Assembly (NCBI GenBank): GCA_002307725.1
Contig: DBUB01000007.1
Span: forward strand, 271,538 to 335,537
Direction of reading: 5' to 3'
DNA: 64,000 bases
From: Alphaproteobacteria bacterium UBA1301
GTDB lineage: Bacteria > Pseudomonadota > Alphaproteobacteria > Micropepsales > Micropepsaceae
In this document: in pieces, positions 41,752-52,181 of the stretch
Numbering within the stretch: position 1 is the first letter of the stretch
How the letters are laid out: the number at the start of each line of letters is the position of its first letter
Notes under the pieces: model-generated
Told to the model about the DNA's origin: nothing
The model's input: only the letters and a program-made list of their open reading frames with translations
Database searches by the model: none
Program-made: the position numbers and the translations under genes

Positions 41752-42063
41752 GCGCGGCGGTCAGCCCGGTAATTGCAACGCGCTGAAGCACGGCGGCTTC
41801 ACGCGCGAACGCCGCGCTTTTCGCCGCGCGGTGACACTATACTTGCGCAGCGTCTACACCATGCTCGATGCCTTGGGCCTCGGCCGGCCGCCTTCCAAAC
41901 GCACCACCTTGAGGCAAGGGGCGCGGCGAAGTTATCCCCATGATTTGCAGGCGATACGGACTCTAATAACCTGTTATCAAAACGTCGCCTCTTGCGAATC
42001 GTCTTGCGGGCAGGGGGTACAAAATGTTGATTCGCTTCCCTCTTCGAGAGCACCAAGGGCCGG
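41702..42063 (+). pseudogene. module A gene 2: KHG-motif protein, 3' end lost
   Basis: The frame starts GTG (VRKKILPPPKAPPRLRKRGG) and carries RGGQPGNCNALKHGGFTRER at about 20-39, homologous to the module B protein at 49430 (RRGAPLGNRNAYKHGKYTSE). After about residue 65 the sequence no longer looks coding and no stop occurs before dnaB; the frame stays open 355 bases into dnaB, which cannot be its real end. So it is probably truncated or frameshifted. GNxNAxKHGxxT motifs occur in small uncharacterised proteins and some phage proteins; I cannot assign a function. Confidence 0.6.
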
Positions 42064-43490
<1,427 letters not shown>

Positions 43491-43494
<4 letters not shown>

Positions 43495-44333
43495 ACGGTT
43501 GCGGTGCGGGCGGAAACCAATTCGGGATGCGGCCGAGGCAGTTGATCGAACCGTACCGGCAGCGGACCAGCGACCCGCTTCAGACGCGCCGCGCCCGCCA
43601 GCACCGCCGCGATTTGGCGCGGCAACAGACGGCATTCGTAATAGGCACGTACAATCTCGCGCCTGACGAGTTTAATATTGAGTCTGCGATCGGCGAGGCG
43701 CCAATGTTTGATGTCGGAGGCGTCGGCGCTCTGGCGTGCGATCGCCGGCAGTAGCTGGAATGGCTGCAGTTCTTGGGCCAGCGGCGAGACGTTGGGGTTG
43801 AACATCAGATGGTCGACCGGCACGTCCCAGACCTCGACCGCCGAAAGCCGCATCGCCGCTGCCCGCGAGATCACATAAGCGGCCGCGCCGGTGTGACGGG
43901 ACAAGATCGGAGCGATGCTATGGCCGGCGCCGATGTCGGTTTGTTCGCCGACCAGCACGCGCTGGCTTTGCGGACCGAAATGCTCAAGTTTCACCACGCT
44001 GGTACCGTCAACGATCCAATCGGTGCAGCGCAGCAGGTGCGCCGCGGCGTCGCAGAGAACGACATCGTCTTCCAGCACGGTGGCATAAGGTGCGCCGCTC
44101 GCCAGAAAGGCCGCCCAAGCGCGGCGGTGACTGAGCGAGCAACACTGATCGCCTTTCGGGATCACGCCCAGCGGTCCGTGGGTACGGAAAAACTGTGCCA
44201 GCCAGTCGGCGCCGACCTCGTCGGCGTCAATCGCCGGAATTCGCGTGGCAGCAAGCCCCAGCCGCGCCAGTTGCGCCGTCATGGCGTCGAGGCGGTCGTT
44301 GCGCCGGTTGAGATTGATGAGAAAGATCTGCAT
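43491..44333 (-). CDS. glycosyltransferase family 25 (LPS-type)
   Basis: 280 aa. The GT25 landmarks are present: IFLINLNRRNDRLDAMTAQL at the N-terminus, KGDQCCSLSHRRAWAAFLAS, and the metal-binding LEDDVV. Such enzymes transfer galactose or glucose to lipopolysaccharide or lipo-oligosaccharide at the inner membrane. It is convergent with dnaB, sharing the stop tetranucleotide CTAG, and appears inserted between dnaB and alr together with a sulfotransferase-like gene. Confidence 0.9.
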
Positions 44334-44594
44334 GGGCTCGCGCGCTTTGTGTGCGATGCGAGTTTACCGCGTGTTTGCCGGTCTCTCCGTCAACGAAAGT
44401 GTTGGAACGGGTGGCGAAGCAGCGCATTGTGACAATCAATTACACAATTGCCGCCAACGGGATGCGCAATCTCGCGTATTAAAATTTGTAGGCCTTCAAC
44501 ACGGATTGGCAGCTTGATCCGCAACGCTAGCGAATGTACCGTTCTTCGTGCCAGAAATGCATCGCGCATCAGCATCGCGGCGCCGAGCGATTTC

Positions 44595-45482
44595 GTGTGT
44601 TCGAAAGGCGTACCTGCAACGCTTTCCTCTCGCGCGCTTCCGTATTGCCTTGATTTTTTGCGGGCCGCCGCCATTTACGTAGCAGAAGCGGATGTGCGAG
44701 CGGTGCAAGCCGCACCGTTCTATTATCTTTACTTGCGCCGGCACGCGCATCGCGTGTTGCGTGTCCCGCTCGATCACGCGTTCGTGAGCAGGCCGGCAAC
44801 GGTGGAACATCCGGTGTTTCTGTTCTCGCCCGGCCGCTGCGGTTCAACATTGATGAGTCAGGTTTTGTTCGAAGCCGGAATTCCATCGGTGTCGGAGCCG
44901 GACTTCTATACGCAGATGGCGTCGTGGTTCTGGTCGCGCCCGTTCAATCCGTTGGCGCCCCGTTACCGCCAGGCGATGTGGGCGATGTCGGCAGATTTGT
45001 CCGCCGCGCTGGGTGCCGTGCCGGTGGTCAAGCTCCGGGCCGAATGCGCCCGTGCCCCGGAGCTTTTCGTGCCCAATCGCGCTGCCCGCACCATCGTCCT
45101 GTTCCGTCGGTTCGAGAACTGGTCGCGTTCCACCACGCGGGTGTTCGGCAATGGGCCGGGTAAGACGGTCGGCAAATACATGACAGCGTTGCGCTGCTAC
45201 GCTTGGCTCGCCCGCCACAGCCGGTGCCTTTTGGTCCGGTACGAGGATTGGTTAAGCGATCCCTGCTTCGCCGCCCGGGCTCTGGGCGACTTTCTGGAGC
45301 GACCCATCAGCCCCGAGGCCGTGGACCGGGCCTGCCGGGTCCACTCCCAGGAGGGTACGCCGCTGATCGACCGGGTCCGGCCCGGCTGGGAGGCCAAATG
45401 GGGCGGCGCGATGGCCCTGTGGCAGTCGCCGCGGCTTGTCACCGCACGCCAGCGGCTCGATATCCCGAACGTCTGGGATTAA
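44595..45482 (+). CDS. sulfotransferase-like protein
   Basis: About 295 aa from the GTG chosen. The PAPS-binding P-loop is FLFSPGRCGSTLMSQVLFEA (about 77-96), the 3'-phosphate side is IVLFRRFENWSRSTTRVF, and the C-terminal LLVRYEDWLSDP segment is typical of sulfotransferases. Substrate unknown; with the GT25 neighbour, a surface glycan is plausible. The start is uncertain: the frame is open back to 44448 but residues there look non-coding, and neither start has a good ribosome site. Confidence 0.75.
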   Translation: MCSKGVPATLSSRALPYCLDFLRAAAIYVAEADVRAVQAAPFYYLYLRRHAHRVLRVPLDHAFVSRPATVEHPVFLFSPGRCGSTLMSQVLFEAGIPSVSEPDFYTQMASWFWSRPFNPLAPRYRQAMWAMSADLSAALGAVPVVKLRAECARAPELFVPNRAARTIVLFRRFENWSRSTTRVFGNGPGKTVGKYMTALRCYAWLARHSRCLLVRYEDWLSDPCFAARALGDFLERPISPEAVDRACRVHSQEGTPLIDRVRPGWEAKWGGAMALWQSPRLVTARQRLDIPNVWD

Positions 45483-45583
45483 TCCGGTCCAGAGGAAATA
45501 TCATTACGCTCAGGTATATAGTCGCCGGGGTTCGATGAATGGCATAAACTGGATTCCCGGTTTTCAAGGGCAGCAGGCAGTCG

Positions 45584-46225
45584 GTGGCAGACACGTCATT
45601 GGTGGGTGAGTCCGCCACCTTGTTGGCAGACATTCAAACACGTCTGCGTTTGGCAGAGGCGGCGCGCCAGCGCAACCTCAGGCGGATCTATGCCGGCATT
45701 GCCGTTGCGATTCTGCACGTTCTGTTCGTGGTGCTTTTGATCGCCTCCGAATGGGTGCCGATCCCGTTCTCTATCGCGAAGAAGGTCGAGCCGCTGCAGT
45801 GGGTGCTGCTGCAGTCACCGGTCCACGCGCCGCAGGAAACGAAGATCAAGCCAAACGGTCGCAACGAAGGCACGGTCAATCCCACCATCATTCCGCGTGT
45901 GCTGCAGCCGAAAGATGAAGCCGAAAGCAACGCCATCACCGATTTGGGATGGGCGCTCGGCCGTTCGCTCGCCTGCGGCGCCAACAGTTACGAATGGCTG
46001 AATTCCAAGATGCGCGCCGAGTGCAGGCGCAAGCCGTGGGATTTCGTCTACGACCGTTACGGCAATATCGTCCTCAACGCACGGCCGCGGGAGTTGCCCG
46101 ACCAGGAAACACTGCGTCCGAGCGATGTGCAGGCCCATGAGCGCAATACCGCGCCGGTCTGCCCGACCAACGTCGATCCCAACGCGCCTTGCCTGTCGGC
46201 AATCATCAATGGAGGGCGCCGGTGA
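45584..46225 (+). CDS. single-TM hypothetical protein upstream of alr
   Basis: 213 aa, GTG start with AGGCAG upstream. Cytosolic N-terminus, one membrane helix at about 36-56 (IYAGIAVAILHVLFVVLLIA), then a Pro-rich periplasmic part with four cysteines (LACGANSYEW, AECRRKPWDF, PVCPTNVDPNAPC). The overall shape recalls TonB/energy-transducer-like or cell-envelope proteins but I recognise no family. Its TGA overlaps the alr GTG, so the two are translationally coupled. Confidence 0.7.
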   Translation: MADTSLVGESATLLADIQTRLRLAEAARQRNLRRIYAGIAVAILHVLFVVLLIASEWVPIPFSIAKKVEPLQWVLLQSPVHAPQETKIKPNGRNEGTVNPTIIPRVLQPKDEAESNAITDLGWALGRSLACGANSYEWLNSKMRAECRRKPWDFVYDRYGNIVLNARPRELPDQETLRPSDVQAHERNTAPVCPTNVDPNAPCLSAIINGGRR

Positions 46226-47409
46226 CCGTTTCGCCGCACCCGAGAAGAAGCTTTGACGCCGGGACGGCGGGGCGGCATTGTCCGGCCATGGACCGGGTTG
46301 ATGATGAATTGGTCACGGATTTCGAGGCGGCGTGCCTGACGGTGCACACCTCGGCAATTGCTGCAAATTTCCGCACGGCGCAAAGACTTGCCAGTCCTTC
46401 GGTGGTCGCTGGCGTGGTCAAGGCGGATGCTTACGGCATCGGTCTCACCCCGGTTGCCCAGGCGCTGCTTAATGCCGGTTGCGACACGTTCTTTGTCGCG
46501 CGCATTGAGGAGGGCGTCGCCTTGCGGGCGCTGGCGCGGCGGGCGCGCATTTTCGTCCTCGACGGGGCGCAACCGGACATGGTGCCCGCCCTCATCAGCT
46601 ACAATCTGACGCCGGTGCTGAATTCGCTGGCCGAGATCGCCGCCTGGTCGGCCACGGCACGCACCACCAAGACCCAACTCGATGCCGCGGTGCATATCGA
46701 CACCGGTATGAACCGCCTGGGACTGGCGGCAGCGGATCTGAACACTTTGGCGGCCGAACATGCGCGACTGCTTTCGGGCCTGCGCGTTGTGTTGTGGATG
46801 AGCCATCTGGCTTGCTCCGACGAGCCGGATTCGAAGATGAATTCCGTCCAACTTGAACGCTTCAAGACCGCGCTGGCGATGTTGCCGGAGGCCCCCGCCA
46901 GTCTGTCGGCGTCGGGCGGCATCCTGCTCGGCAAGGACTATCTGTTCGACATGGTGCGGCCGGGTATTGCGCTCTACGGCGGCGCTCCGCAGCCCGGTTT
47001 TGCCAATCCCTTCCAGCCGGTGGTGCACCTCACCACCAAGATCATGCAAGTACGCGCCGCGCCCAAGGGCGAGACGGTCGGTTATAGCGCCACCTACCGC
47101 TTGAAGCGTCCGTCGCTGCTGGCGACCGCTGCGCTTGGCTATGCCGACGGTATTTTCCGTACTCTGTCAAACAGCGGCGCGGTGGCGGTGAACGGCGTCA
47201 AGGCGCCGATCGTCGGCCGCGTTTCGATGGACCTTTTCACCTTCGACGTTACCGATGTGCCGGGAACGGTAGCGGCGGGCCAGGATGTCGAACTGATCGG
47301 CGAGACGATGACGCTTGAAGACATCGCCGCCGCCGCGAATACCATCTCCTATGAAATTCTCACCTCGCTTTCGCGCCGCGCCCGGCGCCGCTACGAGGAC
47401 ACGCCATGA
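46222..47409 (+). CDS. alr: alanine racemase
   Basis: PLP enzyme making D-alanine for peptidoglycan. 395 aa from the GTG that overlaps the previous stop (GTGA) and has GGAGG six bases upstream; an internal ATG at 46288 would give the shorter classical N-terminus but lacks a ribosome site. PLP lysine K67 in GVVKADAYGIG, catalytic Tyr288 in GYSATYR, and GRVSMDLFTFDV near the C-terminus. It is part of the dnaB-alr-radA backbone and overlaps mlaE in an ATGA. Confidence 0.95.
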   Translation: MTVSPHPRRSFDAGTAGRHCPAMDRVDDELVTDFEAACLTVHTSAIAANFRTAQRLASPSVVAGVVKADAYGIGLTPVAQALLNAGCDTFFVARIEEGVALRALARRARIFVLDGAQPDMVPALISYNLTPVLNSLAEIAAWSATARTTKTQLDAAVHIDTGMNRLGLAAADLNTLAAEHARLLSGLRVVLWMSHLACSDEPDSKMNSVQLERFKTALAMLPEAPASLSASGGILLGKDYLFDMVRPGIALYGGAPQPGFANPFQPVVHLTTKIMQVRAAPKGETVGYSATYRLKRPSLLATAALGYADGIFRTLSNSGAVAVNGVKAPIVGRVSMDLFTFDVTDVPGTVAAGQDVELIGETMTLEDIAAAANTISYEILTSLSRRARRRYEDTP

Positions 47410-48185
47410 ACTTCTTCACTGCCGTCGGGCGGACCACGCTCGAACTGCTCAAGGAAATCGGCCGCCTGTCGATCTTCACCGCCGATGCGGTGTCGAGCTT
47501 CGTGCGGCCGCCGATCTACTGGTCGCTGGTTCTTAAGCAGATGATGCGGATCGGCTTCTTCTCGCTGCCGGTGGTGGGCCTGACCGCGTTCTTCACCGGC
47601 GCCGTGCTGGCCTTGCAGATTTATATCGGCACCGCCCGCTATGGCGCCGAGCAGTTCGTGCCGACGGTGGTGCTGATCGGCATCTTGCGCGAGTTGGGGC
47701 CAGTGATCGCCGGTCTGATGGTGGCGGGGCGCGTCTCGGCCGCCATTGCTGCCGAGCTTGGCACTATGCGGGTCACCGAACAGATCGATGCGCTGACCAC
47801 ACTGGCGACGCGCCCGGTCAAATACCTCGTGGTGCCGCGGCTGATGGCAGCGCTGGTTTCGATGCCGCTGTTGGTGGCGGTCGCCGATGCTATTGGTGTG
47901 ATGGGCGGCTATGTTGCGGCGACCAATAATCTCGGCTTTACCGGCTCGATCTATCTCAACACCACGATGAACGACCTCAACAGCCACGACGTGATGTCGG
48001 GTCTGATCAAGGCGGTGGTGTTCGGGTTCCTGATCGCGTTGATGGGCGCCTATAACGGCTTCCATTCGAAAGGCGGGGCGCAAGGCGTTGGCGCGGCGAC
48101 CACCAATGCGGTGGTGTCGGCCTCGATCCTGATTTTGGTGGCGAACTATATCCTCACCAATATCTTCAACATGTTGAACTTCTAG
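47406..48185 (+). CDS. mlaE: MlaE-type ABC lipid transport permease
   Basis: 259 aa, five to six helices. Typical MlaE/TTG2B sequence: VGLTAFFTGAVLALQIYIGT, RELGPVIAGLMVAGRVSAAI, AELGTMRVTEQIDAL and YNGFHSKGGAQGVGAATTNA. Works with the ATPase encoded 9 bases downstream in phospholipid or lipid transport between the membranes. Starts in an ATGA overlap with alr. Confidence 0.93.
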   Translation: MNFFTAVGRTTLELLKEIGRLSIFTADAVSSFVRPPIYWSLVLKQMMRIGFFSLPVVGLTAFFTGAVLALQIYIGTARYGAEQFVPTVVLIGILRELGPVIAGLMVAGRVSAAIAAELGTMRVTEQIDALTTLATRPVKYLVVPRLMAALVSMPLLVAVADAIGVMGGYVAATNNLGFTGSIYLNTTMNDLNSHDVMSGLIKAVVFGFLIALMGAYNGFHSKGGAQGVGAATTNAVVSASILILVANYILTNIFNMLNF

Positions 48186-48194
48186 AGGCTCCTC

Positions 48195-48992
48195 ATGGAA
48201 AGCGCAGCCTCCGTTCCGGAAAACAATGGGGCAAAGATCGTCATCAAAGGCGTCAAGAAACGCTTCGGGCCCAAGGTTGTGCTCGACGGGCTCGATCTTG
48301 CCGTGCCGAAGGGTCAGTCGCTGGTGATTATCGGCGGTTCCGGCACCGGCAAATCGGTGACGATCAAATGCGTGCTTGGCATCCTGAAGCCCGATGCCGG
48401 CCAGATCCTGGTCGACGGTGAGGATACCGCCAAGCTGCGCGGGAACGCGCGCGATGCCTATTTGCGCAAATTTGGCATGCTGTTCCAGGGCGCGGCGCTG
48501 TTCGACTCCATGACGGTGTGGGAGAACGTCGCCTTCGGTCTGATCCAAGGCCGCGGCGTCGGGCGCAAGAAGGCGCGCGACATTGCGTTCGAAAAGCTGA
48601 CCAAGGTGGGGCTCGCTGCCGATGTCGGCGGGCTTTATCCCTCCGAGCTTTCCGGCGGCATGCAGAAGCGCGTTGGTCTGGCACGGGCCATCGCTGCCGA
48701 TCCCGAGATCATTTTCTTCGATGAGCCGACCACCGGCCTCGATCCGATCATGTCCGACGTGATCAACAATTTGATCGTCGATACGGTGCGCGGCACCGGC
48801 ACCACCACGCTGTCGATCACCCATGATCTCGTCAGTGCACGGAAGATCGCCGACCGCATTGCCATGCTGTACAAAGGCAAGATCATCTGGGAAGGCCCGA
48901 CCGCCGAGATCGACCACAGCGGCAACCCTTACGTCGACCAATTCATCCACGGCCGCGCCGAAGGCCCGATCAAGATGGAAGTGAAGGCGTAA
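48195..48992 (+). CDS. mlaF: MlaF-type ABC transporter ATPase
   Basis: 265 aa. Walker A GGSGTGKS at 47-54, Q-loop in GMLFQGAALFDSMTV, signature LSGGMQKRVGLARAI from 152, Walker B EIIFFDEPTTGLDP, switch His in SITHDL. Typical of MlaF. The substrate-binding MlaD (MCE) gene that usually follows is absent; a repeat and the module B genes take its place, so MlaD may be encoded elsewhere. Confidence 0.93.
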   Translation: MESAASVPENNGAKIVIKGVKKRFGPKVVLDGLDLAVPKGQSLVIIGGSGTGKSVTIKCVLGILKPDAGQILVDGEDTAKLRGNARDAYLRKFGMLFQGAALFDSMTVWENVAFGLIQGRGVGRKKARDIAFEKLTKVGLAADVGGLYPSELSGGMQKRVGLARAIAADPEIIFFDEPTTGLDPIMSDVINNLIVDTVRGTGTTTLSITHDLVSARKIADRIAMLYKGKIIWEGPTAEIDHSGNPYVDQFIHGRAEGPIKMEVKA

Positions 48993-49026
48993 GTCTTCCG
49001 GCGATTTGTTTGAGACCAAACAAATC

Positions 49027-49220
49027 CTGTCATCCCCGGCCGACCATCCGAAGCGTAGCGAAGGATGGGAGGGGAAGGGGACCCAGGTATTCGAGCCACT
49101 CTGGTGCGGAAGGATTGTCCGTTCTGCGCGCGTTTTCCCAAGCCCGCTGTGCGTTGACACCTGGGTCCCCTTCCCCTCGCGCTCTTCGCTGCGCTCAGAC
49201 CACTCGGCCGGGGATGACAG
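49027..49220. repeat. 194-bp palindromic element with 17-bp perfect terminal repeats
   Basis: Ends CTGTCATCCCCGGCCGA and TCGGCCGGGGATGACAG are exact reverse complements. Inside, GGGGACCCAGGT pairs with ACCTGGGTCCCC. Non-coding. Its outer end lies within the reading frame of the module B KHG gene, so the element has cut that gene. Confidence 0.88.
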
Positions 49221-49430
49221 GTTTGCTTTTGGCGCAGAGAGCCGTCTCAACGTCTCCGTCAGCGCACGGGTTTGGCGGATATAGGCGCGGATGCCGGCAT
49301 AAAGCGCGCGGCGCTCGCTTGTGTATTTGCCGTGCTTATAGGCATTGCGATTGCCCAGCGGGGCGCCGCGGCGGCGGCCAGTTCGGCGCGGCGGACGTAA
49401 GGCGGGCGGGATGAGAACGCGTTTTCTCAT
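49221..49430 (-). pseudogene. module B gene 2: KHG-motif protein truncated by a repeat
   Basis: 70 codons: MRKRVLIPPALRPPRRTGRR then RGAPLGNRNAYKHGKYTSER and IRAYIRQTRALTETLRRLS. Homologous to the module A frame at 41702. The codon for residue 71 is already inside the 194-bp repeat; the frame then stays open through the repeat and antisense to mlaF and mlaE, which is not biological. Its ATG overlaps the TGA of the upstream gene. Strongly basic. Confidence 0.7.
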
Positions 49431-49780
49431 TGACCGTCCTTGGGGCCGTCCCCCTTGTCAAAATTCGCAAAATGTGAATTCAATTCCGCAATTTTGGCCT
49501 CAACGCGTTGACGGCGTTTTGTTTTCGCCTTGCGTCGCGGCGGCGCCAGGGCCTTGGCCAGTTGTTTGCCGAGGATGGAATCCGCCATGATGATGCGGGC
49601 GGCGAGCCATAACATCCGCACATCGCGAGGGTTGCGCGCCTGCAAATCCCGGCAGCGCGCGATCAACGCACCGCCCGCCGCCAGATGCGGCAGCGACGTG
49701 CCGACCAGACGGCGAATCTCATTCTGCAATTGCAGCGCAGGCGCACTTAAGCCTGCGGCGGGGGTGTCTCCAGCCTTCAT
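49427..49780 (-). CDS. module B gene 1: unrecognised helical protein
   Basis: 117 aa, mostly helical. Central part LAAGGALIARCRDLQARNPR followed by WLAARIIMADSILGKQLAKA aligns with residues 73-121 of the 200-aa protein at 41149; the C-terminus is very basic (PPRRKAKTKRRQRVEAK) and could bind nucleic acid. No family recognised. It overlaps its partner in an ATGA. No good Shine-Dalgarno precedes the ATG. Confidence 0.68.
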   Translation of the reverse strand: MKAGDTPAAGLSAPALQLQNEIRRLVGTSLPHLAAGGALIARCRDLQARNPRDVRMLWLAARIIMADSILGKQLAKALAPPRRKAKTKRRQRVEAKIAELNSHFANFDKGDGPKDGQ

Positions 49781-50075
49781 AGATTGGAAGTGGTAATGGG
49801 CGGCAAAACTTCAAGAGGGTTGTAGCAAAAAAATCCTACAATAGGACCGCAATTAACCACCTAAGCCGCGGCCGGGCCGAACAAACCCGCCGTGATTTGC
49901 ACGAATGTCGCAGGGGGGATTCGAAGGGCAAATTCGAGATGCGAACCGGACATAGGTCGAACGGGGAAGATGCGCCAACAACGAACTTACCTCACTTAAG
50001 GAGAACACGGTACTTTGGACGCTAACAGAGAGCATCCCGCTGAATACGTACTCTGTCCCTGAAGTGGGTCAGCGC
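49781..50075. other. intergenic region upstream of module B, no gene seen
   Basis: 295 bases. An inverted repeat TTGTAG (49819) / CTACAA (49836) with an A-rich loop lies 39 bases upstream of the module B start and may be its operator or a transcript hairpin. Otherwise nothing recognised. Confidence 0.45.
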
Positions 50076-51047
50076 CTATTTCTGTATGGGGAGTTCTGCG
50101 AGCGAAAAATAGACCTTCTTATTCTTGGTGTCGAAATAGAAGTGCAGCTTTTTGAGCAATTTGATGCCAAGCCGCAGATCGCCGCCGCCAAAACACAAGT
50201 TCCGCATTTCACGCCATTTCCAACCGTCGATATCGCGGATGCCGCCGCAGGTTTTTTCGCCAGCGCGGATGTAGATTTCCGGATCGTCGATTGTCACGTT
50301 GTGGCCGCCGGACAGTGACTTGAACGGAAAGCGGTAAAGAGCAGCCCCTGATGTGCCGTGGCCCAAACGCACCAGCCGTGGATCATCCTCTGCAATGCCA
50401 AAGAGCACGCGAGCAGATTCAAACGACATGTAGCTCCGTTCGTCCGTAGTATTGAAGGTTACAATGAGCTTCGTGTTGTCAAGGAACATCGGCATATAAA
50501 TGCCGCCGGTGGGCGCAGTCATGAAGTCCCCGCTGCCCCACTCGACAGCAGGCCAGAACGGCACAAATTCGCAGTTTTCACGCGGCAAATATAATCCCAG
50601 CCTGCTGTGAGCTAGATCGAGCTCCATATCGAAACCGTAGAATACATTCGCTCCCGTGGTGCCGCTGCCTGCCCCCCAGTCACTGCGGTGCGAGCCGATA
50701 ACCACTTCGACATTCTTTCGGGTCACAGGACCGAGGGTCAGTGTGGGTGCGGTGGCAATCGTGGTGAAGGGGCCGGTACTGTCCTTGACACCCATCCCAT
50801 AAGGTAGCGGCTTTGTTGGCAGCTTAAGCTCAGTGGCGATGGCTTCATCCATTTTCGTATAGGCGGCGGAGAATTCGAAAAGGAACTGCCTCGGTATGCC
50901 GGAGATGCCGAGAGGCATAAGATATCCGTCCTCGACCGGCGTCAGACCGATGGTGAAACCACGGAATTTCGCACATTCATCAGAGTTTGCTGCCGCCGAC
51001 CCACCAGCCAGCAGCATCGTAACCAGCGCCAAAGCAAGCTTACGCAT
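50076..51047 (-). CDS. retropepsin-like fold protein lacking the catalytic DTG
   Basis: 323 aa, signal peptide to about residue 20 (GGSAAA). Two aspartic-protease-like repeats are suggested: MPLGISGIPRQFLFEFSAAY, then TLTLGPVTRKNVEVV and NVFYGFDMELDLAHSRLGLY (the F-G-x-D-x-L-x-L-D pattern typical of these folds). But where a D-T/S-G-A motif is expected, the sequence reads EFSAAYTK, so no normal active site is visible. It may be an inactive binding relative. Cysteines (CAKF, ENCEF, EKTCGG, NLCFGG) suggest disulphides, fitting a periplasmic location. Confidence 0.68.
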   Translation of the reverse strand: MRKLALALVTMLLAGGSAAANSDECAKFRGFTIGLTPVEDGYLMPLGISGIPRQFLFEFSAAYTKMDEAIATELKLPTKPLPYGMGVKDSTGPFTTIATAPTLTLGPVTRKNVEVVIGSHRSDWGAGSGTTGANVFYGFDMELDLAHSRLGLYLPRENCEFVPFWPAVEWGSGDFMTAPTGGIYMPMFLDNTKLIVTFNTTDERSYMSFESARVLFGIAEDDPRLVRLGHGTSGAALYRFPFKSLSGGHNVTIDDPEIYIRAGEKTCGGIRDIDGWKWREMRNLCFGGGDLRLGIKLLKKLHFYFDTKNKKVYFSLAELPIQK

Positions 51048-51210
51048 ACCCCCACTCCCCGAAAGACAGACCCTAGCATCGATAAATTACAATCTCCACT
51101 TCGGAAGCATGCCGCCGATTTCCGCGATAATCCAACGGCGAGTTCTGGCGTGCGCCGGACGTAGATGATTGGTCGGGAATGTCTGTTTTCGAAGCAACAC
51201 CGGACAAGCC

Positions 51211-51435
51211 TTAAGCGGATGATCGCCGCACGCTCCACCATCGCCGCACCGCCACGCCGCCCCAGATCGCTTCCACAATCCCGAACGGCCAGGCACCTTG
51301 CAGAAAGCCGTAAACCGACCCCAGCCAACACGACAACGCGAAGGCCAGCACGAACCACTGGCTGCGCTTTTCGAGGGCGTAGGTGATGAGCATCGCCGTC
51401 ACCGCAAACAGCCCGAAGAGCGTGAGAGGGTCCAT
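51211..51435 (-). CDS. conserved small two-TM membrane protein
   Basis: 74 aa: helix about 5-20, a short loop with KRSQW, helix 27-45, then the conserved-looking GFLQGAWPFGIVEAIWGGVA. I recall similar short proteins in many Alphaproteobacteria, with unknown function. It lies 12 bases after the end of the VapC gene on the same strand. Confidence 0.7.
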   Translation of the reverse strand: MDPLTLFGLFAVTAMLITYALEKRSQWFVLAFALSCWLGSVYGFLQGAWPFGIVEAIWGGVAVRRWWSVRRSSA

Positions 51436-51447
51436 GCCGAAGCCGTC

Positions 51448-51891
51448 TTATCCCGCCGCCAAGCCGCGCATCAGATTGGGTGTCGACCAAGTGGCGACGC
51501 CGGTGCCGGCGAAATCGCGGTCGCTCGACCAGATATCCGCATCGACGGCCCAGGCGAGGGCGAGGATATGGGCGTCCCTGGTCGATCCGTTGCGGGACGC
51601 GACGGCTTCTTTGAGCGTGTGTTCGCTCTCGGGCAGGTTCGATTCAATGTCCGTAGCGGGGACGACGGCGATCGACTCCGTCAGGGTATCGACTATCGCC
51701 AAAAGGTCCGGGCGCTTCATGCCCAGTTCGATGCGCCGTTTGGCTTCCTGGATGGCACGCTCTGTGGTCATCAGGAGGCGCTTGGCGGCGGCTTTCTTGA
51801 CTGCCGCGGAACTGCGGCCGCGGGCGGCGGCGACCAATATCGCCGCATCGACCACCAGCGCAGGCGAGGGCGTCCTCACGGCTTGCGCCAC
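51448..51891 (-). CDS. vapC: PIN-domain toxin, VapC-like
   Basis: 147 aa. PIN nuclease acidic residues D15 (LVVDAAILVAA), E44 (TTERA), D106 (STRDAHILALAWAVDADI) and D124/D126 (SSDRDF). VapC toxins cut RNA, often initiator tRNA or rRNA. The first 16 bases overlap the antitoxin gene end. Diverges somewhat from classical VapC but the paired layout supports the call. Confidence 0.82.
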   Translation of the reverse strand: MAQAVRTPSPALVVDAAILVAAARGRSSAAVKKAAAKRLLMTTERAIQEAKRRIELGMKRPDLLAIVDTLTESIAVVPATDIESNLPESEHTLKEAVASRNGSTRDAHILALAWAVDADIWSSDRDFAGTGVATWSTPNLMRGLAAG

Positions 51892-52181
51892 ATCTTGCGG
51901 CCTTCCTCCAGCAGCTTGCGAACCGTTTCCTCGTCGTAATTGGTGGGATCGACGTCCTCACCCATCGCCCGCAGCGCTTCATCGTCTGCTTTGGGATCGC
52001 GGCCCCTGGCGAGTTCGTCGGCTTGGGCCAGCGCCGCTTCCAAGCGCGCCATGTTCACCGGCTTCAGGGGAATCAGGATCGCCACCGTCCGGTCGCCAGA
52101 TTTCACGGGCGTCGGTCCCGGCAAGGCCTGGATGGTTTCGCCCGACAGCTTCTGCAGGTCGCGAATGCCGATGTGGTTCAT
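51876..52181 (-). CDS. vapB: Phd/YefM-like antitoxin of the PIN toxin
   Basis: 101 aa. N-terminal DNA-binding and dimerisation part MNHIGIRDLQKLSGETIQAL with the Phd-style GDRTVAILIPL segment; the acidic C-terminus (NYDEETVRKLLEEGRKMW) should cover the toxin. A promoter with an embedded palindrome lies directly upstream. The gene name is by position; the fold is Phd-type rather than AbrB-type. Confidence 0.8.
   Translation of the reverse strand: MNHIGIRDLQKLSGETIQALPGPTPVKSGDRTVAILIPLKPVNMARLEAALAQADELARGRDPKADDEALRAMGEDVDPTNYDEETVRKLLEEGRKMWRKP

Noticed and set aside
44448..44594. N-terminal extension of the sulfotransferase-like gene
   Set aside because: Frame is open but residues are Ser/Arg-rich without structure and no ribosome site supports the TTG start.
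47391..49220. Continuation of the module B KHG frame through the repeat and antisense to mlaF/mlaE
   Set aside because: Only the first 70 codons are homologous to module A; the rest translates a palindromic repeat and the reverse strand of two core transporter genes.
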